A stretch of DNA of 64,000 nucleotides from assembly GCA_016713225.1 (NCBI GenBank), contig JADJPO010000001.1, positions 1,178,001 to 1,242,000 of the forward strand, given 5' to 3'. The notes under the pieces are model-generated. The model saw nothing but the letters and a program-made list of their open reading frames with translations. It was not told the origin of the DNA and searched no databases. How positions within the stretch are numbered: position 1 is the first letter of the stretch; each line of letters begins with the position of its first letter. Below, one piece after another: positions 8,723-17,474 of this stretch. The stretch is from Kineosporiaceae bacterium (lineage in GTDB: Bacteria > Actinomycetota > Actinomycetes > Actinomycetales > Kineosporiaceae). Both the position numbers and the translations under genes were made by a program.

Positions 8723-9077
8723 GCGTCTCGTCGCCCTCTCTGACGTCGTCCGCAGCTACGTCGGCGTCAGGCGGGGCGACATTGAGCCGCCGATGATCGA
8801 TGCCGGGCCGGGCCTACCGGATCAGCCACGGCGATCACGTGCGGGGCACGCGGGTCCTGGTCTCGTGAGCCTCACGCCGGACGTCGCCGACATCTGGCCG
8901 CCGATATCCGGCTGTCTCAGCTGCGTGTCGGTTGCGTGAGAGGCAGACGCCCTCCGTGCAGGTCAACGGTTCCCACCATCGCCGAGGACCTTCGCCGACT
9001 TCTGTTCGCTGGCTCAGCGGTATAAACAGGAGATCTCGGAGCCGGCCGCCGATGGCCGCGAGGGGACCGGGATCACG
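8723..9077. promoter_or_regulatory. Divergent intergenic region with TATAAA -10
   Basis: The 355-bp gap separates the DUF2510 gene (reverse) from the DUF4386 gene (forward). A clear TATAAA at 9021-9026, followed by CAGGAG, is a candidate -10 for the forward gene, about 50 bases before its ATG. No convincing coding frame is seen in the gap. Confidence 0.4.
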
Positions 9078-9833
9078 ATGTCCTTCGAGATCACCCACCG
9101 TGTGAGCCCTGTCAGGATCGCCAGAACCACTGGCGCCTTCTACCTGTCGTTCATGGTGCTGTCGGTCCTCGCCAATGCTCTGGGCGATATCGGCCTCGGC
9201 GACACGTCGCAGGTCCATGCCGCGATCTCCTCCGATCCGGGAAGGTTTCGGATCGCGCTGGTGTGCGCGTTTGCGTCGACGTTCCTGTTCCTGATGGCCG
9301 CCTGGGGCCTCTACGTACTTCTGAGCCCGGTGAACCGGGAGCTCGCTCTGCTCTTCCTGGTGCTCAATGCGGTCGGCGTGGCGGTCCAGTGCGCGAGCAT
9401 GCTCGGCCTGGTGTCAGCCCTCTTCCTGGGTGACCCGGTCAGCGGATCTGCTGCCTTCCCCCAGGACCAGGTCGACGCCTTGGCGCGCGGCGAGATCGAC
9501 GTGTACCGCACGGGCTTCGTCATCGCGCAGCTCTTCTTCGGAACGTGGCTGTTCCCGCTCGGCTACCTGGTCTGGAGGTCGGGGTTCCTGCCTCGTCTCC
9601 TGGGCGTCCTGCTCGTGCTGGACGGTGTGGCCGAGATGGTCTGGTTCCTGCAGGGCCTGCTGATGCCGACCCATCCCGGGATCAAGGCGCCGGGGACGGT
9701 CGTGAGCCTGCTCGCCGAGGTCGGCCTGACCCTCTGGCTCCTCGTGCGAGGTGTGGCAACGTCCGCCCCGGGAGTCCAGAGGCCGCGCCGTCCCGAGGTC
9801 GTCGATGCCGGTGACCAGGGAGCGTCCACATGA
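9078..9833 (+). CDS. DUF4386 domain membrane protein
   Basis: A 251-residue integral membrane protein with about six hydrophobic segments. The pattern RIARTTGAFYLSFMVLS at the start, the conserved ALLFLVLNAVGVAVQ and the WLFPLGYLVWRSGFLPRLLG near the end are characteristic of DUF4386. No biochemical role is established for the family. The last four bases overlap the start of the next membrane protein (ATGA), so the two are co-translated. Confidence 0.75.
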   Translation: MSFEITHRVSPVRIARTTGAFYLSFMVLSVLANALGDIGLGDTSQVHAAISSDPGRFRIALVCAFASTFLFLMAAWGLYVLLSPVNRELALLFLVLNAVGVAVQCASMLGLVSALFLGDPVSGSAAFPQDQVDALARGEIDVYRTGFVIAQLFFGTWLFPLGYLVWRSGFLPRLLGVLLVLDGVAEMVWFLQGLLMPTHPGIKAPGTVVSLLAEVGLTLWLLVRGVATSAPGVQRPRRPEVVDAGDQGAST

Positions 9834-10312
9834 CCGAGACGCTCTCGCCGCATCGCCGCAGCATGCGCGGTCCCGTGCTCAGACTGTCGCTCGGGGGAGG
9901 GCTGGCGTTCTGGTTCGCGAACCTGGCGATCTCGCTGACCCCCATCGCGGCCGACTACCGGGCAGCCCTGTCGATCTCCTACGTGCCGATGCTGCTCGAG
10001 GCGCTGCTGGGTGGGCTGCTCATCGCGTTCGGTGTGGGGTACTGCCTGATTCGCGGCTACGGCAGCATCCCGGGGCGAAGTCCGGTTCTGAAGTCCGTCC
10101 TGCTGAGTCTGCTCGCGCTGATCCTCGTGACGCTGCTCCTGGAGGTGCCCGCCAAGTTCCTCACGCCGATGCCTCACGCCGTGCGGTACTTCCTCATCGG
10201 CTTGGCCTTCAACACGGTGAGGCTGCTCGCGCTCAGCCTCGTCGTCGGTGGATTGTTCGACCGGGTGGCTGAAGCCCGACGACCTGGTGAGCCCCGGGAC
10301 GTGGCCGGATGA
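9830..10312 (+). CDS. Hypothetical four-helix membrane protein
   Basis: A 160-residue protein with about four hydrophobic segments (GGGLAFWFANLAISL, MLLEALLGGLLIAFGVGY, SVLLSLLALILVTLLLEV and LIGLAFNTVRLLALSLVVGGL). I recognise no family. Translational coupling to the DUF4386 gene suggests the two proteins act together, perhaps as a complex. It ends six bases before the stop of the convergent DUF2510 gene. Confidence 0.65.
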   Translation: MTETLSPHRRSMRGPVLRLSLGGGLAFWFANLAISLTPIAADYRAALSISYVPMLLEALLGGLLIAFGVGYCLIRGYGSIPGRSPVLKSVLLSLLALILVTLLLEVPAKFLTPMPHAVRYFLIGLAFNTVRLLALSLVVGGLFDRVAEARRPGEPRDVAG

Positions 10313-10318
10313 CGGCCT

Positions 10319-11694
10319 CTAGGTCGTGGTCGTGGTGCCGGCGGTGGGGGCACCGTCCGGGGTGACCGTGAAGACGGCACTCTGCCTGGGGCAGTAGTAG
10401 TTACCGACGACGGTGTACGGGATCGACATCGTCAGCGTGCCGGTCCACTTCTGGGCCGACCACTGATCGGCGTTCATCTCGCCGGAGGTGACCGTGAGCG
10501 CCAGCGTGAGCGTGTTCGCGACCTTCTTGCCCCGGCAGGCGGCGACGTTGGCCTTGGTCGAGCCGCGGTAGACCGCGCCCTTGCGGGTCAACGGCATGCT
10601 GATCTGGGCGTTGGCGAAGGTCCCGGTGAGCCGCGCCGGGCAGGCGCCGGAGGCACAGGCCGGGGTGAAGGTCCACGAATCGCTGGTGCTGTCACCGAGC
10701 TTCAGCGTGGTGCCGTTGTTCTTGGTCACCTCGGAGAGCACCTCCCAGCTGCCCGACAGCCGCGCCAGGGCGACGGCGGGCAGGGGCGCGGTGACCGTCA
10801 CGGTGACGGGCTCGGCGCGCTGGCCGCCCACGACGGCGATGACCGCATACGTGACCTCACGCCCGGGTGCCGGGTGGGCATCGGTGTAGGTGGCCTCGCC
10901 GCCGGCGACGGTGCCCAGCTCGACCTCGTCCCGGGTGATCACGAACTGATCGGGTGCGCCGGCCCGCGGGGCGGTCCACCCCAGCTTCACGGCCGCGAAC
11001 GTGACCTGCTGGGCGGACAGGTCCCGGGCGCCCTCGGGCAGGGTCTTGACCTCGAAGGCGGACGTCGCGCGCGACGTGTGTCCGTCGGTCACGGCCCGGA
11101 TCTCGTAGCGGTAGGTGCGACCGGGCTCGAGTCCGTTGTCCAGGAACTGCGGCTCGCGAACGTCCGGGCCGATCTCCGTGCCGTCGCGAGTCACCCGGTA
11201 GTGGTCCGGTGCGGTGGTGGATTCCGGCGGGGCCGACCACGACAGACGCACCGAGTCGCTGGTCACCTCGCTGCTGGCCAGGCCGGTCGGAGCCGGCCCG
11301 GACGGCGCCCGGACGACGAACACCGCCCCGACGGTGAGCACCACCGCGACGGCGGCCGCGGCGAGGATCAACCAGAGCCGGCGGCGTCCTCGGGCGGACC
11401 CGGGGGTGGCCGGCACGGAGGCCATGGGCAGCATGGGGGGCACCGGAGGCCCCGGTGACACGGGAGGGCCGGGTGACACAGGGGTCCGGGTGGAACGGGG
11501 TGCCCGGGTGGGATGGGAGGTCCGGGGAGCACGGGAGGTCCGGGCGGCACGGCAGGTCCGGGCGGCATGGCCTGCTGGCTCAGCTCCTGGTCGGAGACCC
11601 CTGCTGTCCAGGCGAGCCCGTCCCAGTAGCGGAACCGGTGAGCGCCCGACGGGTCGCGATACCAGCCCGGTGGCGGCGCCTGCGGCACGGTCAT
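10319..11694 (-). CDS. DUF2510 and fibronectin III protein, interrupted by a frameshift
   Basis: Two reverse-strand frames make one protein. The first, from ATG 11694 after GGGAGGG, encodes DUF2510 (GWYRDPSGAHRFRYWDGLAWT) and a Pro/Gly linker of PPGPPVLPGPP type. The second, from about 11479, continues the same linker as SPGPPVSPGPPVPP and then has a membrane segment and fibronectin III domains. One extra C in the four-base run at 11481-11484 would join them exactly. The downstream part is intact over 386 codons. It is a paralogue of 7364-8722. The break could be assembly error, a recent mutation or slippage; the domain call is firm. Confidence 0.65.
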
Positions 11695-11885
11695 GCCATC
11701 CCTCCCCACCTCACCGGCGTCCCCCGATGGTGGGCCGGTGCAGGTGACCCCATCTTTGGCGAGGGTCGGGGGGCTTGGGAAGCGCTGTCGCGTGATCTCC
11801 CTCGGTCGGACGCCGAACCTGCGGACGTCGGCGCCCCCTCGGGCCGCACCCGGGCCGCTCTCGGGGCCGCACTCAGGCCGCTCTC

Positions 11886-12497
11886 TCAGGCCGAAGCGTC
11901 ACGGTCGGCGCGGTAGACCACGTGAGGGCGCACGACGTGGTGTTGGGGCACGTGGGGATGCTCGAACACGGCGTGGCGGCGCATCCCGAGGCGACGCATG
12001 ACGGCCTGGGACGGCTGGTTGAGAATCGCCGTCATCGACCACAGCTGGGTCAACCCGATCTCGCCGAACGCCAGGTCCCGGACGGCGCGTGCCGCCTCGG
12101 TGGCGTAGCCGCGGTGCCAGGCGTGGGCCGCCAGGCGCCACCCGATCTCGATCCCGCCGGCACCCGGGACGCCCGGCGGCATCGGGGCCAGCCCGGTGAA
12201 CCCGATGAAGCCGTGCGCGCCGTCCGGGTCGCGGGCCTCGACCGCCCACAGCCCGAAACCTCGTTCGTCGAAGTGATTCTCGATGCGATCGATCAGGGCG
12301 TCGCTGGCGGCTCGATCCAGCGGTTCCGGGAAGAACCGCATCACCGCGGGGTCGGCGTTGAGCGCCGCGAACGGTTCCCGGTCGAGTTCCTGCCACCGGC
12401 GCAACACCAGCCTCGGCGTCGTCAACCGATCGAAGCGCCCGGCACCGTCCCCGTTCGGGCTCGGGCTCGGATACGGATTCGGACCCGGTGGGGTCAC
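11886..12497 (-). CDS. GNAT family N-acetyltransferase (RimJ/RimL type)
   Basis: A 203-residue acetyltransferase that transfers acetyl from acetyl-CoA to an amine. The start FDRLTTPRLVLRRWQELD and the later EIGWRLAAHAWHRGYATEAA (acetyl-CoA pyrophosphate loop) are typical of the RimJ/RimL Acetyltransf_3 group, as is the ending MRRLGMRRHAVFEHP. The GTG start overlaps the upstream DUF2237 stop by four bases. Substrate unknown. Confidence 0.8.
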   Translation of the reverse strand: MTPPGPNPYPSPSPNGDGAGRFDRLTTPRLVLRRWQELDREPFAALNADPAVMRFFPEPLDRAASDALIDRIENHFDERGFGLWAVEARDPDGAHGFIGFTGLAPMPPGVPGAGGIEIGWRLAAHAWHRGYATEAARAVRDLAFGEIGLTQLWSMTAILNQPSQAVMRRLGMRRHAVFEHPHVPQHHVVRPHVVYRADRDASA

Positions 12498-12880
12498 AGT
12501 GAGCTGGGGTCTGCCGGGACGTCCACGGCGTAGTGCCGCAAGGTGTCCAGCGGCACGATCTGGAGCACCGCCTCGTTGGTCGAGGCCAGGACGACCGGCG
12601 CCGCCGCGCCGTCCGCATGGGCTCGTGCCCAGTTGACCGCGGTGACGCACCAGCGGTCGCCGGGGGTCAGGCCGGGAAAGTCGAACTGGGGCATCGGGGT
12701 GCCGAGATCGTTGCCGATCTCGCGCTGGTGGGCCAGGAACTCGGTGGTGACGACCGCGCAGATGGTGTGACTGCCGCGGTCCTGCGGGCCGGTGGTGCAG
12801 CACCCGTCGCGGTAGAAACCGGTCATCGGCTCGGTTCCACAGGGTTCGAGCGGCTCGCCCAGAACGTTGCGCTGCGTCAT
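12494..12880 (-). CDS. DUF2237 family protein
   Basis: A 128-residue protein matching DUF2237: NVLGEPLEPC, TGFYRDGCC, GSHTICAVVTTEFL, GDRWCVTAVNWARA and a C-terminal VVLASTNEAVL are the conserved blocks with their cysteines. The family is widespread and uncharacterised. It is translated first in a two-gene operon with the acetyltransferase and is divergent from the ArsR gene. Confidence 0.8.
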   Translation of the reverse strand: MTQRNVLGEPLEPCGTEPMTGFYRDGCCTTGPQDRGSHTICAVVTTEFLAHQREIGNDLGTPMPQFDFPGLTPGDRWCVTAVNWARAHADGAAAPVVLASTNEAVLQIVPLDTLRHYAVDVPADPSSL

Positions 12881-12936
12881 GCGGCCATCCTTGCGCACCG
12901 ATGACGACGTGCACCCGCACGCTGGTCGCGCTAACG

Positions 12937-12954
12937 TACAACTTGATGGTTGTA
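12937..12954. promoter_or_regulatory. ArsR-type operator overlapping the arsR start
   Basis: TACAAC-TTGATG-GTTGTA is a perfect 6-6-6 inverted repeat. The ATG at 12946-12948 lies in its spacer. ArsR repressors of the SRPBCC-linked type commonly bind such ACAAC/GTTGT palindromes, so autoregulation of the downstream pair is inferred. Confidence 0.6.
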
Positions 12955-13314
12955 GATCAGGGGACGACGGAGCGAGCCGACCGACTCTTCGCGGCGCTCG
13001 CCGATGGCACGCGTCGCGAGATCGTGGCACTGACGCTGATCGGTGACCATTCGGTGTCGCAGCTCGCCCGGCGCTTTCCGATGAGCTTCGCCGCCGTCCA
13101 GAAACATGTTGCTGTTCTGGAAAGAGCCGGTCTGATCGTGAAGCAACGGCAGGGTCGCGAACAGCGGGTTCGGGGTAACCCCCACGCGCTGGACGAGGTC
13201 CGCGCCGCCCTCGACCAGCTCGAAGCCCTGTGGCGGCAACGCCTCGACCGCATCGGCGACCTGGTCGCCGATCCCCACCACGCCGATCCCGACCCTTCAG
13301 GAGCATCCCGATGA
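12946..13314 (+). CDS. ArsR-family transcriptional regulator
   Basis: A 122-residue winged-helix regulator: LFAALADGTRREIVALTL, SVSQLARRFPMSFAAVQKHV (recognition helix) and LERAGLIVKQRQGREQRV (wing). No metal-binding cysteines are seen. This subgroup is usually paired with an AHSA1/SRPBCC protein, as here, where the next start overlaps the stop. ATG at 12946 is chosen because it starts one residue run before the conserved helix; an earlier in-frame ATG at 12901 would include a non-conserved leader. No Shine-Dalgarno is visible, suggesting a leaderless message. Confidence 0.85.
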   Translation: MVVDQGTTERADRLFAALADGTRREIVALTLIGDHSVSQLARRFPMSFAAVQKHVAVLERAGLIVKQRQGREQRVRGNPHALDEVRAALDQLEALWRQRLDRIGDLVADPHHADPDPSGASR

Positions 13315-13796
13315 CCGTGATCAGTGTCGACAAGAACCTCGACGCCCACACCATGACGATCACCGCGCAGTACCCCGCCCCCGTCGACCGGGTCTGGCAG
13401 GTCTGGGCCGATCCGCGCCTGCTCGAGCGGTGGTGGGGTCCGCCCATGTACCCGGCGACGGTGGTCGATCACGACCTGACCCCGGGCGGCCGGATCAGCT
13501 ACTTCATGACCAGCCCCGAGGGCGAGAAGTACCACGGCTGGTGGCGCATCGTCGCGGTCGCCGCCCCGACCGGTCTGGAGTTCGAGGACGGGTTCGCCGA
13601 CGACCAGGGTCGCGAGAACCCGGAGCTGCCGGTCACGCGCACCAGGGTTCGTCTGGAGCCGCTGGGCGAGGGCACCACCCAGATGGTCATCGAGAGCCGT
13701 TTCGCCGACGCCGCCGCCATGCAGCAGTTGCTGTCCATGGGCGTGGAGGAGGGCCTGTCCGCCGCGCTCGGTCAGATCGACGCCCTGCTGGCCTGA
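13311..13796 (+). CDS. SRPBCC (AHSA1-like) domain protein
   Basis: A 161-residue START-like protein with the AHSA1 pattern: YPAPVDRVWQVWADPRLLERWWGP near the N-terminus and the closing MGVEEGLSAALGQIDALL helix. Such proteins bind small hydrophobic ligands in a helix-grip cavity. The start overlaps the ArsR stop by four bases, and the pair is likely repressed by ArsR. Ligand unknown. Confidence 0.83.
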   Translation: MTVISVDKNLDAHTMTITAQYPAPVDRVWQVWADPRLLERWWGPPMYPATVVDHDLTPGGRISYFMTSPEGEKYHGWWRIVAVAAPTGLEFEDGFADDQGRENPELPVTRTRVRLEPLGEGTTQMVIESRFADAAAMQQLLSMGVEEGLSAALGQIDALLA

Positions 13797-13827
13797 GCAG
13801 AGATCACCCTCGCGCCGATGCCGTGGC

Positions 13828-14616
13828 TCAGAAGAACAAACCGCGGCGTTGCGCCGACTGCTGCAGCCAGCCGTCGAGCTCGCGGGCCCAGTCGGTCTGC
13901 TGGGCCGCGGTGTAGTCGACGGTGAACCGGCCGAAGGCGTCGTGCCCCTCGGTGAACAGACCGCCGCGCTTGTCGACCTCGAGGATCACCTGCAGCGCTG
14001 CCGGGGTGGCGATGAACGTGAGTTCCAGTTCGTTGAAGGCGCGGGCGTACTGCGGCGCGGGGTAGAACTCGATCTCCTGGTAGAACGGCAACATCTGCTG
14101 AGCACCGTAAATGCGACCGCGTTCGAGGTCGGCCCGTTTGAACCGGAACCCCAGGCGGGACAGGCCGTCCAGGATGCGCTCCTGGGCAGCCACCGGGTGG
14201 ATCGCCACCGGGTCGAGATCGCCCTTGTCGAGGGCACGGGCCACCTCGAGGTCGGTGCGCAGCCCCATCACCATGCCGTGCAGCGGCTGGCCGTACACAT
14301 GGGTGATGGGGGTCTCGATCGGGACGGCGAACCGGAACGGCACGTCCCGCTTCTCACCCGCGCCGAGGGTGAACCGGCCGGTGATCGGGGTGCGGGCGAT
14401 CTCCTGGTCGGTGGACCACTCGCTGTCGCCGCTCTCGACCTCCACCCGGGTGAGCAACCCGAGGGCGAGGTAGTCGATCTCCACGGCGTGATCCCCACCG
14501 ACGATGTGCACCACGCCGTCCAGCGTGCCGCCGGGGTAGGCATTGGGGTTGCCGAGCACGGTGTCGAGCGTGGGGCCACCGACGCCCAGAGCCCGCATCA
14601 TCCGCTTGAAGACCAC
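13828..14616 (-). CDS. Sporulation-control protein Spo0M family
   Basis: A 262-residue arrestin-like protein close in length to Bacillus Spo0M. Recognisable blocks are VDTVLGNPNAYPGGTL-like (here LDTVLGNPNAYPGGTL), the VHIVGG strand, PFRFAVPIETPITH and the C-terminal QQTDWARELDGWL. In Bacillus Spo0M affects sporulation and motility; in actinomycetes its role is unclear and sporulation need not be implied. Monocistronic. Confidence 0.8.
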   Translation of the reverse strand: MVFKRMMRALGVGGPTLDTVLGNPNAYPGGTLDGVVHIVGGDHAVEIDYLALGLLTRVEVESGDSEWSTDQEIARTPITGRFTLGAGEKRDVPFRFAVPIETPITHVYGQPLHGMVMGLRTDLEVARALDKGDLDPVAIHPVAAQERILDGLSRLGFRFKRADLERGRIYGAQQMLPFYQEIEFYPAPQYARAFNELELTFIATPAALQVILEVDKRGGLFTEGHDAFGRFTVDYTAAQQTDWARELDGWLQQSAQRRGLFF

Positions 14617-14752
14617 TGCCCACCTCTTTCCCGGCCTCGCCCCACGGCGAGTTCACCGATACCTGCTGACAGGGAGCCCGGCGGGGCTTCCCGCCGTCCC
14701 GACTCGGACGCCCGTCCTGGTGACGAATCCGGGCTGCCACCGGTTCCCTGCC

Positions 14753-15082
14753 TCAGTTACCGGCGATGCGCCGCATCTCCTGGCGGATGTTCTCCTCGTT
14801 GACCTCGTCCCCGCGGTAGGCCTGCCAGGCATGGGAGCCCAGACCGATACCCCAGCCGAACATGGGGTAGATGAACCACGGGTACCAGACACCGGAGCGC
14901 ACGCCGGTGACCAGCCAGATCACCACGAGCAACAGGTTCACCAGCAGATAGACCACCAAGTGGGAGCGGAACGCGGCCCGCTTGCGCAGGTTCGTCACCG
15001 CCTGGGCACGCAACCGCTCCTCGACCGACCATTCGCCGTTGGGCTCGATGGGTCCGGGTGTGCCGTAGACGGGGTGGTTCAC
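14753..15082 (-). CDS. 2TM domain-containing protein
   Basis: A 109-residue protein with the bacterial 2TM domain. A short charged region (EERLRAQAVTNLRKRAAF) is followed by two hydrophobic segments (LVVYLLVNLLLVVIWLVTG and YPWFIYPMFGWGIGLGSHAW). The GTG start at 15082 has TTGGAGG a few bases upstream. An open frame continues upstream to 15421 but lacks this character. Often such domains sit at the end of regulators or kinases; here it stands alone. Function unknown. Confidence 0.7.
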   Translation of the reverse strand: MNHPVYGTPGPIEPNGEWSVEERLRAQAVTNLRKRAAFRSHLVVYLLVNLLLVVIWLVTGVRSGVWYPWFIYPMFGWGIGLGSHAWQAYRGDEVNEENIRQEMRRIAGN

Positions 15083-15239
15083 GGCGGGCCTCCAAGGGGT
15101 CACGACTGATCGCCGTTCCATCCTTGCGGCTCGCCTGCACCCGAACAACCTCGGCTCGGTCCCGGCTCCAGGCCGACCCCGAGGTGGCGGGTGATGACCG
15201 GATTCATGGGCATTTGCGGAATTCGCATGGCAGGCTGAC

Positions 15240-16211
15240 GTGGTGATCACACCGTGGCCGCACGACGGGGTACTCACCTGGGCCACCGACGCCCTGGCCG
15301 ATCGGGGGTGCCGGCTGATCGCCGATCCGGTCGTCGTCCGGGCGCACCCGTGGGCCACCACGCTGATGGTGATGGTAGCGCCAGGGTTGGACGGGCCTGG
15401 CCCGGATCGGCTGTGGGTCAAGGCGGCATCGCCGCCGTTCGCCTACGAGATGCGGCTGCTGGCAGTGCTGTCGGCACTCGCCCCGCAGGCCATGCCGGCC
15501 GTGATCGACCTCGCCCCCGAGCAGGGTTTCGCGTTGCTCGCCGACGGCGGGCCGACGATCGAGGGTGATCCCACGGTCGAGACCTGGACCCAGATGCTGG
15601 TGCGCTATGCCGAGGTGCAGCGCCTGCTCGCGGACCACCCGGAAACCCTTCTCACCGCGGGACTTCCGGATCTGCGTCCGACTCGGGCCGCCGAGGCACT
15701 GGCCGAGCTGACCCGTTGGGGCGACGTGTTGGCCGTGGGCGAGCCGTACGGCCTGACCCAGCGCGAGGCGGACGACGTCCGTGCCCTGCTGCCGGCGGTG
15801 CACGCGGTCGCCGCCCGCCTCGAGACGGCGGGCATGCCGGCCACGGTGCAGCACGACGACCTGCAGCCGAGCAACGTACTCGGCAACGGCCGGCTGATCG
15901 ACTGGGGCGATGCGAGCCTGGCCCACCCGTTCGCCAGCCTGCGTACCGCATTGGGCGCCGGCATGGAACGCCCCGGCACACCGGTCGAACGCGGGCAGAT
16001 GCGCGATGCCTACCTGACGGCCTTCGTGGATCGGTCGCTCACCCCGACCGAGCTCGCCGAGTTGCGCGAGCAGGCCCGGCTGGCCGGTCTGCTCGCCCCC
16101 GCCGGGCGGATCCTCACCTGGTTGCGGGTGCCCGGTGCGCTCGAGGTCTACCCCGATGCGGTGACCATCTGGTGGCGGCGCGTGCTGGCCTCGGACTGGC
16201 GCGTCGAGTGA
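15240..16211 (+). CDS. Aminoglycoside phosphotransferase (APH) family protein
   Basis: A 323-residue kinase-like protein. The catalytic loop is HDDLQPSNVL and the metal-binding motif LIDWGDASLAHP, both intact. N-terminal strands carry LWVKAASPPFAYEMRLL, with the ATP-contacting Lys and Glu. The family phosphorylates aminoglycosides, amino sugars, choline or macrolides; the substrate here is unknown and resistance should not be assumed. Start is the first of two adjacent GTG codons, with no Shine-Dalgarno. Confidence 0.78.
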   Translation: MVITPWPHDGVLTWATDALADRGCRLIADPVVVRAHPWATTLMVMVAPGLDGPGPDRLWVKAASPPFAYEMRLLAVLSALAPQAMPAVIDLAPEQGFALLADGGPTIEGDPTVETWTQMLVRYAEVQRLLADHPETLLTAGLPDLRPTRAAEALAELTRWGDVLAVGEPYGLTQREADDVRALLPAVHAVAARLETAGMPATVQHDDLQPSNVLGNGRLIDWGDASLAHPFASLRTALGAGMERPGTPVERGQMRDAYLTAFVDRSLTPTELAELREQARLAGLLAPAGRILTWLRVPGALEVYPDAVTIWWRRVLASDWRVE

Positions 16212-16235
16212 TCCACGCGGCCCGGGGGTCGCGCG

Positions 16236-17474
16236 ATGGGTCACGATGGGGTCGTGCCCGAACCTTTGGACGACGCGCTCGCCGCGCTGCGCCCCGCGCT
16301 GTGTGACCTGGACACCCTGGTGCGTGCGGTCGCGGCTGGACGACGTCGCGCCATGCATCCGGAGCACGTGCGGGCCGAGTTGCGTCCGGTCGATCTGAAG
16401 GCCGGCCGTCACCTCCAGGTCACCACTACGGACGGGCGTTCGCCGCTGACCCGCAACCACGGCCAGGGTGAACCTGCAGCGGCCGCGGTCGACGCCCTGC
16501 TGGCCCAGCCGTTCGGCACCTGGTTCGTCGAGACCCTCGACCAGGTGATCCAGCTGCGGGTCACCAAGCGGGGTGAGGCGCAGGTGCACACCGCGCGGAC
16601 GTCCCGGCGCGACGTCGTCCCCGAGATCGCCCGGCACGACCGGGTCAGGCAACGGCTGCTCGACCCGGGTGATCCGCTGTTCGACGCCCTCGGGGCGGAC
16701 GCCGACAAGCGTCGCCAGGTCGAGGCCTTTCTGCGGCAGCTCGAGCCGATGGTCGCGCGGGCGGTGGGTCCGGCTCGGGCGGCCGGCCGGGCGCTGCACG
16801 TGGTGGATCTCGGCTGTGGCAACGCCTACCTGACCTTTGCGGCCCATCGCTACCTCACCGTGCGCTTGGCCGGCGACGGGGTGGCCGTTCATACCGTCGG
16901 CATCGACCTGCGCCCGGACATGGTGGAGCGCAATGCCCACCTGGCCGAGCAGCTCGGCCTGGACGGCTTGGCCTTCGCCGTCGGGGCGATCGCGGACGCC
17001 GACCCCGGTCTGGGTGCGGTCGACCTGGTGCTGGCGCTGCATGCCTGTGACACCGCGACGGACGACGCGCTGGCCCGCGCCGTCCGCTGGGGTGCTGCCG
17101 TGGCCCTGGCCGCCCCGTGCTGCCACCACGACATCCAGCGCCAGGTGCAGGCCAACCGCCGGGCCGGGGGCGAGGTGCCGGCCCCGTACCAGGCGGTGTA
17201 CCGGCACCGGATCCTCGGACAGCGCTTCGCCGACGTGCTCACCGATGCGTTGCGCGCCGATGTGTTGCGGCTGTATGGATACGAGGTCGACGTGGTCGAG
17301 TTCGTCGACTCCCGCCACACGCCCCGCAATGCGCTGCTGCGGGTGGCACGCGGAGCTCACCGGGATCCCGACGAGGCGAGCGCGTCGGTGCGGGCCGAGC
17401 TGGACCAGCTCACCGAGGCCTGGTCGGTCACTCCTCGCCTGGCCGACTTGCTGGCCGAACGAGGCGATCGTTGA
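16236..17474 (+). CDS. SAM-dependent methyltransferase (METTL25-like)
   Basis: A 412-residue protein with a Rossmann methyltransferase core: VVDLGCGNAYLTFAAHRYL (motif I), VGIDLRPDMVERN, LVLALHACDTATDDAL (motif IV) and APCCHHDIQRQ. The CCHH segment is typical of the Methyltransf_32/METTL25-like family, whose bacterial substrates are unknown. An N-terminal region of about 180 residues with the run HLQVTTTDGRSPLTRNH precedes the core. The ATG at 16236 is used; GTG at 16254 is an alternative. Its stop overlaps the TTG of the next gene. Confidence 0.8.
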   Translation: MGHDGVVPEPLDDALAALRPALCDLDTLVRAVAAGRRRAMHPEHVRAELRPVDLKAGRHLQVTTTDGRSPLTRNHGQGEPAAAAVDALLAQPFGTWFVETLDQVIQLRVTKRGEAQVHTARTSRRDVVPEIARHDRVRQRLLDPGDPLFDALGADADKRRQVEAFLRQLEPMVARAVGPARAAGRALHVVDLGCGNAYLTFAAHRYLTVRLAGDGVAVHTVGIDLRPDMVERNAHLAEQLGLDGLAFAVGAIADADPGLGAVDLVLALHACDTATDDALARAVRWGAAVALAAPCCHHDIQRQVQANRRAGGEVPAPYQAVYRHRILGQRFADVLTDALRADVLRLYGYEVDVVEFVDSRHTPRNALLRVARGAHRDPDEASASVRAELDQLTEAWSVTPRLADLLAERGDR

